A stretch of DNA of 64,000 bases from Persicobacter psychrovividus (GTDB taxonomy: Bacteria > Bacteroidota > Bacteroidia > Cytophagales > Cyclobacteriaceae): NCBI RefSeq assembly GCF_036492425.1, contig NZ_AP025295.1:310001-374000 (forward strand), read 5' to 3'. A program made the translations under genes and the position numbers. Each line of letters opens with the position of its first letter. The first letter of the stretch is position 1. Shown one piece after another: positions 1-9,412 of the stretch. A model generated the notes under the pieces. That model was not told the DNA's origin. It was given only the letters and a program-made list of their open reading frames with translations, and ran no database searches.

Positions 1-284
1 TCCACAATACCTTCATTGCCTTCCTCTTTTTCTAAGGTGCTGACAATCTCCAAGCCTTTCCATTGGGTCTTTACGGCCCAGGCGGTTACAGCAGCACGGT
101 CAATGTCGGCTTGTTGCTCAGGTAAGGTGGTATTGACGATATAGTCCACGTTTGCCTTCACATGCGCCGTATATCTTGAACGCATCAGATCTAATGCGGT
201 AGGGGCTTTTTCTCGTCCAGTAATGTATTTTCCGCAGCAGTCTTCATAAAGCCTTGGGCGTCCACATGGGCAAATCATACTCAT
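1..284 (-). CDS. YchJ-like SEC-C motif protein (3' end outside window)
   Basis: The reading frame opens at an ATG at 284 and stays open to the window edge, giving about 94 codons. The product begins MSMICPCGRP and continues YEDCCGKY, a CxCG-type metal-binding cluster like that at the start of the YchJ/SEC-C family. It is followed by the conserved stretch TALDLMRSRYTAHV and a Trp-containing NTF2-like segment (AVKTQWKGLEIV). Family knowledge: small cytoplasmic zinc-binding proteins of unclear function. A second ATG lies two codons downstream at 278. The gene follows the polysaccharide kinase gene on the same strand, but a terminator at 332-361 lies between them, so it is probably transcribed separately or only by read-through. 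Confidence 0.85.
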   Translation of the reverse strand, partial: MSMICPCGRPRLYEDCCGKYITGREKAPTALDLMRSRYTAHVKANVDYIVNTTLPEQQADIDRAAVTAWAVKTQWKGLEIVSTLEKEEGNEGIV

Positions 285-322
285 TATCGCTATTTTTTGT
301 TAATTTAAATCAAGCCACAAAG

Positions 323-361
323 GAAAGTAAAAACCCTCTAAAATTTTACTTTCAGAGGGTT
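323..361 (-). terminator. Terminator with an overlapping alternative hairpin
   Basis: AACCCTCT and AGAGGGTT (332-339 and 354-361) form a perfect 8-bp stem. On the minus strand it is followed by a T-rich run, as expected for an intrinsic terminator after the kinase gene ending at 454. A second perfect 10-bp pair, GAAAGTAAAA (323-332) with TTTTACTTTC (344-353), is interleaved with it. The two stems cannot form together. Confidence 0.75.
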
Positions 362-453
362 AATCAAGAAATTTATTTCCAAAAAAGCGGGCAGAAATTC
401 TTTAATAGAATTATTCTTGAAATTTTTAGCAATGCAATAAGCTTAAAATCGCC

Positions 454-2868
454 TTACGCTTTGGAGGTTATTTTTTTTGAGTTTTTATTCTTGTAGGTGT
501 TGGAGTAACTCGCCGCATAAGATTTATACTTGTCAGAAGAGAACATGCCTTCTTTTACGCAATTAAGCAGGATGGAAATATTGTTGATCTGTTTTTTCTG
601 ATACAGTTCATTGATGTTATTCAATAATGTCTGTTTTGTGTAGTTTGACCTGACCACGTAAACGGTGTTGTCCACGAGCTCCTTCAAAATAATATACTCC
701 GACACAAAAGTGAGTGGGGGAGTATCCAGAATAATGAAATCATAGGTTTTCCGAAGCTCCTGAATTAATTCATTCATTCTTACTGACGAAATCAGGTCGA
801 TGGGATTTGGTGGTGTTGGTCCAGCCACAATAATGTCAAGGTTCTCTACCTCTGATTTCTGAATAATACTTTTCGTATTATGCTGACCTACCAAATAAGA
901 GCTCAGCCCTTTGTCGGTTTTAAAATGACTATTCTCCCAGTAAGTTGAAATTTTTGGCCGTCGGAGGTCGCTTTCTACAAGAACGGTTTTCTTTCCAGAC
1001 TGTGCAAGTACGATACTCAAGTTGAGCGAGCAAAAGGTTTTTCCTTCACCACTGATAGAGGAGGTTACGCCCATCACTTTATGTTCCTCTTTAAAAGTGA
1101 GGTATTGCAGGTTCACCCTGATGGAGCGAAAGGCTTCCGCAAGGACTGTTTCGGGTTTGTAGTGGGTAATGGCCACTGCTTTCTGGTGTACCTTACTTCC
1201 ATTGGGAACCATTCCCAGAATTGGAATTTCCGTCAGTTGCTCGAGCTGTTGTTTTGAAATGATATTGTCGTTGATGGCATCCAGGACCACAATGGCGATC
1301 AGCGGCAACAGTATGCCGAAAAATAGCGCCAATAAGTAGGTGATTTTTGGTTTTGGCGCCACGGGGAAGTCACTTTTCAGCATGGCCTGATCCACAATGG
1401 TTTTATTGGAAGTGTTCGAAGCGATGGCAATGCCGGCCTCCGCCCGTTTTTCCAACAGGTAATTGTAGATATTATCATTGATATTGAATTGTCGCTGAAT
1501 ATTCACCAATGCGCGCTCATTGCTCGGAAGTTTGTTGAGCGTTTTTTTAATCTCAGCAAGTCGCTTGTTGATATCCGAAACAGCAAATTTTGTCGTGTTG
1601 ATGATGTTGTTCACATTCTCCTTTACCGCAGCTTTAGCGTTGGTAATTTTAGCATCAAACTGTTGGGTGATGGGGTTGGAGTTTTTTGTGGAGTAACCGA
1701 GGGCCGCTCTTTCCTGATTAAGTTGCGACAGCTCGATGAGTAGGTTGGTCAAAAGCGGATCATCCACCCCAATAGAGGAAGGCGCCACGATGTCCTGAAA
1801 ATCCTTCGCTGAGGCATTTAAGTAATCATAAACATACTGGTAATATTTGAGCTTCGCCTTCAATTCCCCCTGCTCGGTTTCCAGTCGGTCGAGCTTGGTA
1901 TAGAGGTTGGTGGAAGTGGTGGTAATGTCGAGAATTTCATTATCAGCACGGAAATTTTCCAATGATTTTTCCACACTTTTTAATGAATCGGAAACGCCAG
2001 CAAGCTGACCGTCAATAAACTTAATGGTTTGCAATCCCAGTTCATTCTTTTTATTCAGGTCGCTTTCCAAATAAACCTGAATGAGCATATTAACGAATTC
2101 CACTTCCTTTTCAGGGGTTGATCCCCGTAATGCAATTTCTACAATACTCGATTCCTTGGAAATCGGTGAAATGTCAAGTTTATTGACATACGTTTTGGTC
2201 ATTTTGTGCAAAGGATTAATCTTGAAAGCAAAGGTTTCACCGATATAATCAGAAAGGTCTTCCTCTAAAAATGACACCTTAAAATTGAGGTAGTCGGTGC
2301 GGTACCACTGATTCAGCGGTAGAAGTTTGTCTTCCTGAATATCCTCAACCTTGGTGATTTTTTTCTGCGACTCCAAATTATACAAAGGGCCTTTGTCAAT
2401 ATCAAAAAACACCTGAATTTCGGTATTGCTGATGACCTTGAAGTTGATGAAATTCTGTGCGAGCTGTAATTTTGAGTTGTCAAATTCCACGGAGAAAGGG
2501 GAGGTCTTATAGAGCTCTCTTTTCTTCAGTTGATTGCCCTGATAATAGGAAACATCAAAATCATCCAGGCGCATTAATGCCTTATTGATTAAGGTATATG
2601 AACTCAAAAGGCCAATTTCATCCTCCAGTTCGGTGTCCGTGGCAAAGAGTTCCATCCCTTTCATAAAGTCCTCAGGGCCAGCTTTTGAATTGTCGTCACT
2701 GACCAAAACTTTGGCAGAAATCTCAAAGACCATTGGCGAGGTATATACGACATAAAAGGCAGTAGCCAGGCAGCCAATAATGGAAATGGCAAAAAGGTAC
2801 CATCTGCTGAGTGCAGCTGAAATGAGGGCTGTAACATTTAGCTTTTCTCCTTTGATAATTGATCCCAT
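454..2868 (-). CDS. Wzc/GumC-like polysaccharide co-polymerase with tyrosine autokinase domain
   Basis: This 804-aa inner-membrane protein should control chain length and export of an exo- or capsular polysaccharide. An N-terminal Wzz domain has a first membrane segment near residues 18-38. A long periplasmic coiled-coil part follows, then a second membrane segment near 505-527 (ITYLLALFFGILLPLIAIV). The cytoplasmic BY-kinase domain has Walker A SSISGEGKTF (about 601-611), Walker A' VLVESDLRRP and Walker B FIILDTPP. The C-terminus carries four tyrosines in a short stretch (SSDKYKSYAASYSNTY), the usual autophosphorylation cluster. The acidic residue before SDLRRP is Glu, where Asp is common. 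The ATG lies 5 bp after the stop of the export lipoprotein gene, so the two are an operon. No glycosyltransferases are adjacent, so the polymer cannot be named. Confidence 0.93.
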   Translation of the reverse strand: MGSIIKGEKLNVTALISAALSRWYLFAISIIGCLATAFYVVYTSPMVFEISAKVLVSDDNSKAGPEDFMKGMELFATDTELEDEIGLLSSYTLINKALMRLDDFDVSYYQGNQLKKRELYKTSPFSVEFDNSKLQLAQNFINFKVISNTEIQVFFDIDKGPLYNLESQKKITKVEDIQEDKLLPLNQWYRTDYLNFKVSFLEEDLSDYIGETFAFKINPLHKMTKTYVNKLDISPISKESSIVEIALRGSTPEKEVEFVNMLIQVYLESDLNKKNELGLQTIKFIDGQLAGVSDSLKSVEKSLENFRADNEILDITTTSTNLYTKLDRLETEQGELKAKLKYYQYVYDYLNASAKDFQDIVAPSSIGVDDPLLTNLLIELSQLNQERAALGYSTKNSNPITQQFDAKITNAKAAVKENVNNIINTTKFAVSDINKRLAEIKKTLNKLPSNERALVNIQRQFNINDNIYNYLLEKRAEAGIAIASNTSNKTIVDQAMLKSDFPVAPKPKITYLLALFFGILLPLIAIVVLDAINDNIISKQQLEQLTEIPILGMVPNGSKVHQKAVAITHYKPETVLAEAFRSIRVNLQYLTFKEEHKVMGVTSSISGEGKTFCSLNLSIVLAQSGKKTVLVESDLRRPKISTYWENSHFKTDKGLSSYLVGQHNTKSIIQKSEVENLDIIVAGPTPPNPIDLISSVRMNELIQELRKTYDFIILDTPPLTFVSEYIILKELVDNTVYVVRSNYTKQTLLNNINELYQKKQINNISILLNCVKEGMFSSDKYKSYAASYSNTYKNKNSKKITSKA

Positions 2869-2873
2869 AGGTA

Positions 2874-3680
2874 TTATTGTAGGTAGTTAAGGACAAGGAC
2901 AAGGGTGGATATACCAGCGAAAAAGGTCGTCAGTAAACTCAGGTTATTTCTGGAGGTGACCGCTCCCATGGGTTCCACATAAATGATATCATTCGGCTGA
3001 AGATAGTATGCCTTCTTTTCCAGTAATTGTGGGTCGGTTAAATCAACAACGAAAACATCGGAGCCAGCATCGGTTTGTCGTATGACTTTCACCTGCCGCT
3101 TCCCGCGTGGGCTTAAATCTCCAGCGAGCCCTATACCGTGAAAAATTGACGCTTTGGAATGGAAGACCGTGTAACGGCCTGGGGCTCTGACTTCGCCAAG
3201 AATGGTGATATTGAAACTGACCAGTTTGGTGATCACCGTTGAGTTTTTCAGATAATTATTGATTTCCAACTGTATCGCGTCATTGGCCTGAGTGACTGTT
3301 TTACCTCTGACGGCTATTGGCCCTGCAAATGGTAAAGTGACATTGCCCTGTTCCGAGACGGAATATCCAGTCAGGAAGAAGGCCGCTTCCGCCTGTCGGA
3401 ACGACATATTATTGGTGTTTTTTCCTTTGCCGTTGAACATTCCTGTAACATTAGGGTCAGGACTGAGCACCTCTATGGAGAGGACATCATTGGCTTGAAT
3501 CCTATAATCTTCAATGTTTTGGGGCTGATAGGTTTTGACCTCGTCGAGCTTCATTTCCTCATCGCGGAGGTAGACCAACTTTTTATTGGAGATGCAACTG
3601 CTCAGTTGAATGCAAAGAAGAATTACAAACAAACTGAAAAAGTAAGGCTGTATTGCAGCGCTTTTTGGCGGTAGGCACAT
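2874..3680 (-). CDS. Wza-like polysaccharide export lipoprotein
   Basis: A 268-aa protein with a hydrophobic signal and a lipobox (LSSC at about residues 26-29), so it is an outer-membrane lipoprotein. Next comes the polysaccharide biosynthesis/export domain (YRIQANDVLSIEV at about 59-71), then a SLBB-like segment (VTKLVSFNITILGEVRAPG), as in Wza/GumB. A C-terminal hydrophobic tail (LLTTFFAGISTLVLVLNYL) is typical of the Bacteroidota form. It is the first gene of the operon with the Wzc-like kinase and together they should form the trans-envelope export channel. The annotated ATG sits some 20 residues before the hydrophobic core; no other ATG lies in that stretch. The upstream stretch 3681-3830 is non-coding and presumably holds the operon promoter, but no clear TAnnTTTG was found. 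Confidence 0.92.
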   Translation of the reverse strand: MCLPPKSAAIQPYFFSLFVILLCIQLSSCISNKKLVYLRDEEMKLDEVKTYQPQNIEDYRIQANDVLSIEVLSPDPNVTGMFNGKGKNTNNMSFRQAEAAFFLTGYSVSEQGNVTLPFAGPIAVRGKTVTQANDAIQLEINNYLKNSTVITKLVSFNITILGEVRAPGRYTVFHSKASIFHGIGLAGDLSPRGKRQVKVIRQTDAGSDVFVVDLTDPQLLEKKAYYLQPNDIIYVEPMGAVTSRNNLSLLTTFFAGISTLVLVLNYLQ

Positions 3681-3830
3681 AAGGTTAGGTTATTGGGTAA
3701 ATGCTTTTTTACAGTTACGAATAAACCTATGCAAGTGCACTAATTGTTGAATTATTTTTGTTTAAAAAGTAGCTGATCGATACATATTTAGGATGACCTT
3801 ACTTTAAACTTGCCATGTAAGAAAACAAAA

Positions 3831-3854
3831 AAGCACGCTGTGATCAGCGTGCTT
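3831..3854 (-). terminator. Intrinsic terminator of the two-component operon
   Basis: AAGCACGCTG pairs with CAGCGTGCTT around a TGAT loop, followed on the minus strand by a T-rich run. It lies 5 bp after the stop codon of the histidine kinase gene. Confidence 0.9.
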
Positions 3855-3858
3855 TAAA

Positions 3859-5217
3859 TTATTTTTTCATCTTAAATTGACAATGTGCCGTGGTGCCTTC
3901 CCCAACTTTGGAACTGAGTTCCAGTCGGCCGCCACAAATGGCAATAATTTTGGCAGCCAAGGCCAGTCCAATACCGTTCCCTGGTGCAAAATCTTTGGCA
4001 CGTTGCGATCGGTAAAATGGCTGGGTAACCTTACGGACATCCTCAGGATCAATACCAATACCTTTATCAATAATTCTGATGTTGGCAACGGGACCTTCAT
4101 GGTAATACTGTATCTCTACAGGTCTTTTTTGAGAGTACTTCAAGGCATTTTCTGCCAGGTTTCCAATCGCTAATCTCAGCAAGCCTTCGTTACCCATGAT
4201 TTCCATGTCGTCAGCATCTTCAGGCATATCCCAAAAATCAAGTTTGATTTCTCCCTGTGGGTGTTGCATCTGAATTTCAAATATCAGTTCATCCAGTCGT
4301 ACAGGAACCAGTTTTTCAGCCAGCAAGCCTTCACTTGTTTTGGCCAAAGTCAGCAACTGATTAATAATTTCGCGCAGGGATTTTGCACGGATTAGCGCTG
4401 TACTTACTCCTTCGTGATATTCTTCCACCGATCGTTCACGCATCAGCATCACTTCCAACTCCCCAATAAGGGCGGTAAGTGGTGTGCGCAATTCATGACT
4501 GGCATTTGAAACAAAGCTTTTTTGCTGCTGAAAGCCCTCCTGAATACGGTCGAGCATACCATTAAATGAATTCGCCAGTTGCGCAATTTCATCCTTGCCA
4601 TTTCCTTCAGGAAGCCGCTCTTCAAGATTAGAGGTGGTGATGTTTCCTACCCCACGAATCACTGAATTGATCGGCCTCAGTACTTTTTCTGCAAAAAACC
4701 AGCTCGTCAGCATTACCGTCACCAAACTGACTAAATAACTGAAGAGCATAATGAGCCATAAAGTACTCAGGTATTGCTCGCCATTGGAGTCCTGAGCACA
4801 AACAACCACAATATATTCTCCTGTATTATCGCGCTTATATTTGGCAACATACAATCGCTTGTTGGCTGAGAACTGCACCACCTTTTGCTCCCTGACATTA
4901 TTGAAGGTAAAGGGCATATCTTCAAACTCTGGGAGCAGTGGCGGAAGCACTGGACTCATCTGATCATCAAAAATCTGATCAATTTCTTCAGGAAGCTTTT
5001 TGAGGTACCTTGCGGCAAAATCCGCATAAATGGTGGCCTCAAGTTCATCCTTTTCAAAGTAAATCTTAGAGACAATCTGAACCCGTTGTTCCAGTCGCTC
5101 ATAAAATTTCACTTCAATAATTGCCTGGGTAATATAATACACCCCTCCAAGAATTAATGCCAAAAGGACACTAAAAAGAAGGGTGGTATTAAGGGCAATT
5201 TTTAAACGGATTTTCAT
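3859..5217 (-). CDS. Sensor histidine kinase (HAMP, HisKA, HATPase)
   Basis: A 452-aa membrane kinase. Membrane segment 1 lies at about residues 10-30 and a periplasmic sensor of roughly 120 residues follows. Membrane segment 2 is at about 150-175 (LWLIMLFSYLVSLVTVML), then a HAMP linker. The phospho-acceptor His is in the H-box NASHELRTPLTAL near residue 242. The ATPase domain shows the N-box (LAENALKYS), the G1 box (IIDKGIGID) and the G2 box (GNGIGLAL). It overlaps the upstream response regulator by 4 bp (ATGA), so the two are translationally coupled and form one phosphorelay. The architecture resembles CusS/RprX-type kinases, but the signal cannot be read from the sequence. A strong terminator follows directly. 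Confidence 0.95.
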   Translation of the reverse strand: MKIRLKIALNTTLLFSVLLALILGGVYYITQAIIEVKFYERLEQRVQIVSKIYFEKDELEATIYADFAARYLKKLPEEIDQIFDDQMSPVLPPLLPEFEDMPFTFNNVREQKVVQFSANKRLYVAKYKRDNTGEYIVVVCAQDSNGEQYLSTLWLIMLFSYLVSLVTVMLTSWFFAEKVLRPINSVIRGVGNITTSNLEERLPEGNGKDEIAQLANSFNGMLDRIQEGFQQQKSFVSNASHELRTPLTALIGELEVMLMRERSVEEYHEGVSTALIRAKSLREIINQLLTLAKTSEGLLAEKLVPVRLDELIFEIQMQHPQGEIKLDFWDMPEDADDMEIMGNEGLLRLAIGNLAENALKYSQKRPVEIQYYHEGPVANIRIIDKGIGIDPEDVRKVTQPFYRSQRAKDFAPGNGIGLALAAKIIAICGGRLELSSKVGEGTTAHCQFKMKK

Positions 5218-5921
5218 GCAGAAGCTGCTTCTTCATCCTTCAAAATATAACCAAAACCTACACGGGTGTGGATCAGTTTGGTGTCGAATTCTTTATCTAC
5301 TTTCTTACGAAGGTAATTCACATAAACATCAACAATGTTGGTTCCCGAATCGAAAGTCAATCCCCAGATTTTCTCTGCGATAGTCGCGCGGTCCAATACT
5401 TTGTTTTTGTTTCTCAGGAACAATTCCAAAAGGGCAAATTCTTTAGCTGTAAGCTGAATTTCCTTGCTGTCGCGAGTAACTTGTTTGTTATCCAAATCGC
5501 AAACCAAATCAGCAGCCGCCAATTTGCGGTGTTCAGTTTCAACAGGAGCACTTGCACCTAAAGTTGAACGTCTGATAAGGGCTTTTACACGCGCTTCCAA
5601 TTCACCGAAATCAAAAGGTTTAGGAAGGTAATCATCAGCTCCCGCATTCAGACCTTTTACTTTATCGTCAGTGGTATCCAAAGCGGTAAGCATAAGGATT
5701 GGCACTTCGTAGTTGGTCATTCTGATGTGTTTACACACTTCGATACCGTTCATCTTAGGCAGCATCAAATCCAGAATAATCAAATTATAAGTATCTGAGG
5801 TCGCCAGGTCAAGGCCTGTTTTACCATCTGAAGCGACAACTACTTCGTAATTTCTTTCACTTAATCCTTTTTTGATAAATTCCGAGATTTGGAATTCATC
5901 TTCAACTAATAAAATTTTCAT
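5214..5921 (-). CDS. OmpR/PhoB-family response regulator
   Basis: A 235-aa DNA-binding response regulator. The receiver domain (about 1-120) has the acidic pocket VEDE at 6-9, the phospho-acceptor Asp51 (IILDLMLP), the switch Thr (MLTALD) and the conserved Lys (LPKPFDFGEL). The C-terminal winged helix (about 135-232) contains LTAKEFALLELFLRN, and FDSGTNIVDVYVNYLRKK as recognition helix. It is the first gene of a two-gene operon with the kinase that it overlaps by 4 bp. The 660 bp upstream contain no other gene. Confidence 0.96.
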   Translation of the reverse strand: MKILLVEDEFQISEFIKKGLSERNYEVVVASDGKTGLDLATSDTYNLIILDLMLPKMNGIEVCKHIRMTNYEVPILMLTALDTTDDKVKGLNAGADDYLPKPFDFGELEARVKALIRRSTLGASAPVETEHRKLAAADLVCDLDNKQVTRDSKEIQLTAKEFALLELFLRNKNKVLDRATIAEKIWGLTFDSGTNIVDVYVNYLRKKVDKEFDTKLIHTRVGFGYILKDEEAASA

Positions 5922-6583
5922 GTTTCGGAATTGCGTTTATATGAATAATCCTCCATTTGTAATAGTAACAAATTTCGAACCAAAACCTCCTTTTAAGAAA
6001 TCAATGATGATTTTCTTTCACATTAAATTAAGTTTTTTTTACCGTAATTGCATGATTTATTGCAGAATAAATGCAGTTACTAAGGCTAATTTAATGATTA
6101 TCAAGCTGTTTTGTTGGGGTATTCGATCGTCTTTTTTTAGGAGGATAAATTTAAAATATATTACTATTGATTAATTATCAACTTAAACTTGAAAGATAAG
6201 GTGTTAAAGGGTGACTTTAAATATTAATACAATTGTTTTTGTGTTAAACAATCAAGGAATTGATAATGCTTTATTGTACTAATCAAAGGAATACTTTTTA
6301 CAGATGATTTATTAAATCCGTTTAACCTTTATTGGTGTATTCTTATAGCAGGTTAAAATAGAGGTGATGAAAAATGATGCCATAATCACCGATGTGCCGA
6401 ATTCAGCTATTATTAAATTGAAATTGGATACTTTATCTTGTTTGTTGAACTGTATTAAGCAGCCTGATGCTGGATTATTGTCTGCAACATTGAAGCATCA
6501 GACCAATTTTACAATTACTTTTGTCCTGTTGATTGAATTGAGCAGCGGATTTCAATTCATCGCTTTAAATTCAGAAAGATTTT
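5922..6583. other. AT-rich intergenic region between divergent genes
   Basis: About 660 bp separate the response regulator (minus) from the ABC-class ATPase (plus). The stretch is AT-rich with homopolymer runs and must hold the two divergent promoters. A frame from 6364 overlaps the ATPase start and gives a composition unlike a real protein, so it was not called. No convincing promoter, RNA gene or repeat was identified. Confidence 0.5.
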
Positions 6584-8278
6584 ATGAACCAATTAAGAAA
6601 ATTACTTTCCACGATCAATGGGCAATCTTACGGCGCCTATCGCAAAATAGCAGGTGCTTATCAGTTCGATGATTATCAGCTTGAGGTGGTAAGGGTACAA
6701 GGGGATCCATTTGCAGGCCCCTCTTTGATGCGGCTGAACTTTTCATTGGCTTCTTTTGGCTATCCGAATGCGTTATACTCCAATAAGGCGAAGATCGTTG
6801 GTCTGGAGAATGCAATCCATCACCTTGCTGCAGAAGGCCTAAAAGGTGGTGCACGACGCGGGAGTGGTAAAAGCGGACTGATCGAACTGCAGCGATGTGG
6901 GCAACAGATGTTCAGAAGGTCAGCGGTTGAAATTAAAGGTGGTCAGCTTTTTCTGACTTTTTTTGTGGGTTTACCTGCAGCAGGCCGCCGTGTCCTGGGT
7001 AAGGAAGCCATCATGATGTTCTTTGAGGATTTGCCTTCCTGGGTCTCCAGCCTCCGAGTCAATCAGCAGAATACGAAACGCATTGATGCCTTTGTAAATA
7101 CCAATCAGCGGACAGAAAAGGTGCGTGATTTACTGAGGTAAAAGCAATGGCTTGCGTTCATTGCCAATGGCAGTATTTTGGCGCGGAAATCAGGTGTAGA
7201 CGATCGGCCAATGCTTAATGCAGTCCCTTTCTCGAGCCCGAAATCCATGGAGGAAACCATTGATGTTGACGGGGAAAAGATTACAGGCATGGCCATTCCC
7301 AAAGGAATCACGGTCATTACTGGCGGTGGATTTCATGGAAAATCTACTTTGTTGAACGCCCTTGAAATGGGGGTGTATAATCATATTCCCAACGATGGTC
7401 GAACATTGTGCATTACCGATGAAGACGCGGTGAAGGTTCGTGCCGAAGATGGGCGTTATGTTGATGCCGTAGATATTTCCCCATTTATCAATAACCTTCC
7501 TCACCGTAAAGATACACAGTCGTTCAGTACCGAAAATGCTTCTGGCTCCACGTCTCAGGCCACCAACATCATCGAGGCGATTGGCTGCGGAGCAAAGTGC
7601 CTTTTGATTGATGAAGATACTTCTGCCTCCAATTTTATGATCAGGGATCAGCAGGTACAACAACTGATTTCAACAGCAAAAGAACCGATCACTGCTTATA
7701 TCGAGCGAATTCAGGAGTTGAGCGCCAAAGGGGTCTCTACGATTTTGGTGATTGGCGGCATCGGTGATTATTTCGGGGTGGCTGATCATGTGTTGATGCT
7801 TGACGAATATGAGGTACGTGAGGTAACCCAGCGTGCACGTGAAATTGCAGGGCCGCGTGAGTATCAGCAGGCAGGAGTATTTTCTATGGACCTGAAACCT
7901 TTCAATTGGTCATTGGCAGCGAAACATTTTGGCGACCGATCAAAAATGTCGGTCAGGGGCAGGGATGAGTTATCCGTAAACAGAGACGCCATAGATTTGA
8001 GGGCTTTGGAGCAGTTGGTTGAAGCTGAGCAGGCAATGATGGCTGGAAAGCTGATAGGTTTACAGTCCAAGAAGGCGTTGTTTGGACAGGGGAGCTTGGC
8101 CGAGATGGCGGAGAGAGTAAAGGAACAGTTAAAAAATGCCGACTTCAGTGATCTTTTTGGGATTCACGGCGGACTTTCTTATGTTAGAAAGTATGAGTGG
8201 GTGGCCATTCTGAAACGATGGAATGTCAGTGTTCCCACACCGCCCAAAGGTGGCAAAAGACATGGTAGAAGATACTAA
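6584..8278 (+). pseudogene. ABC-class ATPase (PF09818-type) with an in-frame TAA
   Basis: The frame starts at ATG 6584 and matches the ABC-class ATPase family along its whole length, but it contains TAA at 7139-7141. The two halves are in the same frame. Across the stop the reading is VRDLLR-stop-KQWLAFIANGSIL, and family members have a continuous segment ending LxAFVANGSILPR there. The N-terminal half (185 codons) has the RNA-ligase-like domain (QGDPFAGPSLMRL, GSGKSGLI). The second half has the P-loop GGGFHGKSTLL near residue 252, Walker B KCLLIDEDTSASNFM, and a C-terminal domain. Counting the stop codon as one residue the product would be 564 aa, about the usual family length. A TTG at 7178 could restart translation after the N-terminal domain. 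The function of the family is not established. A recent nonsense mutation, read-through or a sequencing error are all possible. Confidence 0.82.
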
Positions 8279-8289
8279 ATTTTTTTAAG

Positions 8290-8946
8290 ATGAGAAGTAC
8301 CGATTTTTTTGATCTCTCCAAAAGCATGATTGGGCCTTATTTGAAGGAGCAGTCTGTTTTCGAGGTGCTGGCCAATTTGCCTGAGATTATCCTTGAACTG
8401 ATTAATCAATTACCACCTGATTTTCACCATATAGGTCATCAGGTGTGGGTGGAAGAAGGAGTGATGATTGATGAGCATGTGAAAATGACTGGCCCTGCGA
8501 TTATTGGGCGTGGTACCGAGATTCGGCATGGGGCACTCCTCAGGCCAAATGTGATTATTGGGCGAGGCTGTGTTGTCGGGAATTCTTCGGAGATTAAACA
8601 TGCCATCCTGTTTGATGGCGCACAGGCGCCACATTTCAACTATATTGGGGATGGCATCATGGGTTACAAGGCCCATTTGGGGGCAGGAGCAATTATGTCG
8701 AATTTTCGATCGGTTGAGGGCGAAATAGTGATTCGCTTTCCTGATGGACGAAATGTCGCCAGTGGGCTGGAGAAGTTCAGTGGTTTATTGGGAGATTTTG
8801 TGGAAGTGGGGTGCCAGTCGGTATTGAACCCTGGCTTTGCTGTTGGGAAAAATACGGTCATCTACCCACTTCAATCAGTTCGTGGAGCAGTTCCATCTCA
8901 TGTAATTTATAAAACGGCTACTGAAATTGTTGAAAAAAGAGCGTAG
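8290..8946 (+). CDS. Left-handed beta-helix (hexapeptide repeat) acyltransferase-like protein
   Basis: A 218-aa protein with a short helical N-terminus, then consecutive hexapeptide repeats from about residue 60 (GPAIIGRGTEIRHGALL, NVIIGRGCVVGNSSEI). These are the left-handed beta-helix of GlmU C-terminal or LpxA-like enzymes. The segment NYIGDGIMGYKAHLGAGA resembles the GlmU acetyltransferase region, which supports a sugar N- or O-acyltransferase. The nucleotidyltransferase domain of GlmU is absent. The start lies 11 bp after the stop of the ATPase gene on the same strand, suggesting co-transcription. The acceptor sugar is unknown. Confidence 0.85.
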   Translation: MRSTDFFDLSKSMIGPYLKEQSVFEVLANLPEIILELINQLPPDFHHIGHQVWVEEGVMIDEHVKMTGPAIIGRGTEIRHGALLRPNVIIGRGCVVGNSSEIKHAILFDGAQAPHFNYIGDGIMGYKAHLGAGAIMSNFRSVEGEIVIRFPDGRNVASGLEKFSGLLGDFVEVGCQSVLNPGFAVGKNTVIYPLQSVRGAVPSHVIYKTATEIVEKRA

Positions 8947-9030
8947 CAGACTGATTTAAGTAATTTGAAATCAACATTAATTTGCTTAAAAAGCTGTATC
9001 TTTCGATGTGAAATCAATAAAAACGGAAGG

Positions 9031-9399
9031 ATGTCGAAAGTTATTTTAGAAGGGAAGTGCCCAAGGTGTCATCAGGGGGATATGTTCCAGTACCCTTTGG
9101 CGAAATTGCATAAATTCAGTGATATGAATGAAAAATGTGCACACTGTGATTTCCGATTTGAAGTGGAACCAGGGTTCTTTTTCGGGGCAATGTACATTTC
9201 CTACGCTGTTTCTGTTGCCATTTTTATTGCCGTAAGTATTGGCCTGAATGTACTGGTAGAAGAACCCAGCCTTTGGATGTACCTGGCGGGGATCAGTATT
9301 GTGGCCATCACGTTATTGCCTTTTACTTTCAGGTATTCCCGAATTATATTTTTGCACTGGTTCGGAGGGGTCAAATACGATGCTTCCTTCGCTAAATAA
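9031..9399 (+). CDS. DUF983 zinc-ribbon membrane protein
   Basis: A 122-aa protein. An N-terminal zinc ribbon is made by two CxxC knuckles (GKCPRCHQG and EKCAHCDFRF). The DUF983 signature EVEPGFFFGAMYISYAVS runs into a first membrane segment (about 55-80), and a second membrane segment lies at about 85-105. The ATG at 9031 was chosen over an upstream in-frame start at 8965 because it has a purine-rich ribosome-binding sequence (ACGGAAGG) directly before it, and the family starts just before the zinc ribbon. It may share a transcript with the acyltransferase gene, which ends 84 bp upstream. Function is unknown; the family is common in Bacteroidota. Confidence 0.9.
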   Translation: MSKVILEGKCPRCHQGDMFQYPLAKLHKFSDMNEKCAHCDFRFEVEPGFFFGAMYISYAVSVAIFIAVSIGLNVLVEEPSLWMYLAGISIVAITLLPFTFRYSRIIFLHWFGGVKYDASFAK

Positions 9400-9412
9400 T
9401 GTCAAACTGGGT

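Noticed and set aside
254-496. Plus-strand frame of 80 codons
   Set aside because: It overlaps the start of the YchJ-like gene, the terminator and the kinase 3' end, and has a Phe/Lys-rich composition from AT-rich DNA.
6364-6672. Plus-strand frame of 102 codons before the ABC-class ATPase
   Set aside because: It runs 89 bp into the well-supported ATPase gene in another frame and shows no family pattern.
7178-8278. Second half of the ABC-class ATPase as an independent gene
   Set aside because: Sequence before the TTG (KQWLAFIANGSI) is still family-like and in frame with the first half, so one interrupted gene is the better description.
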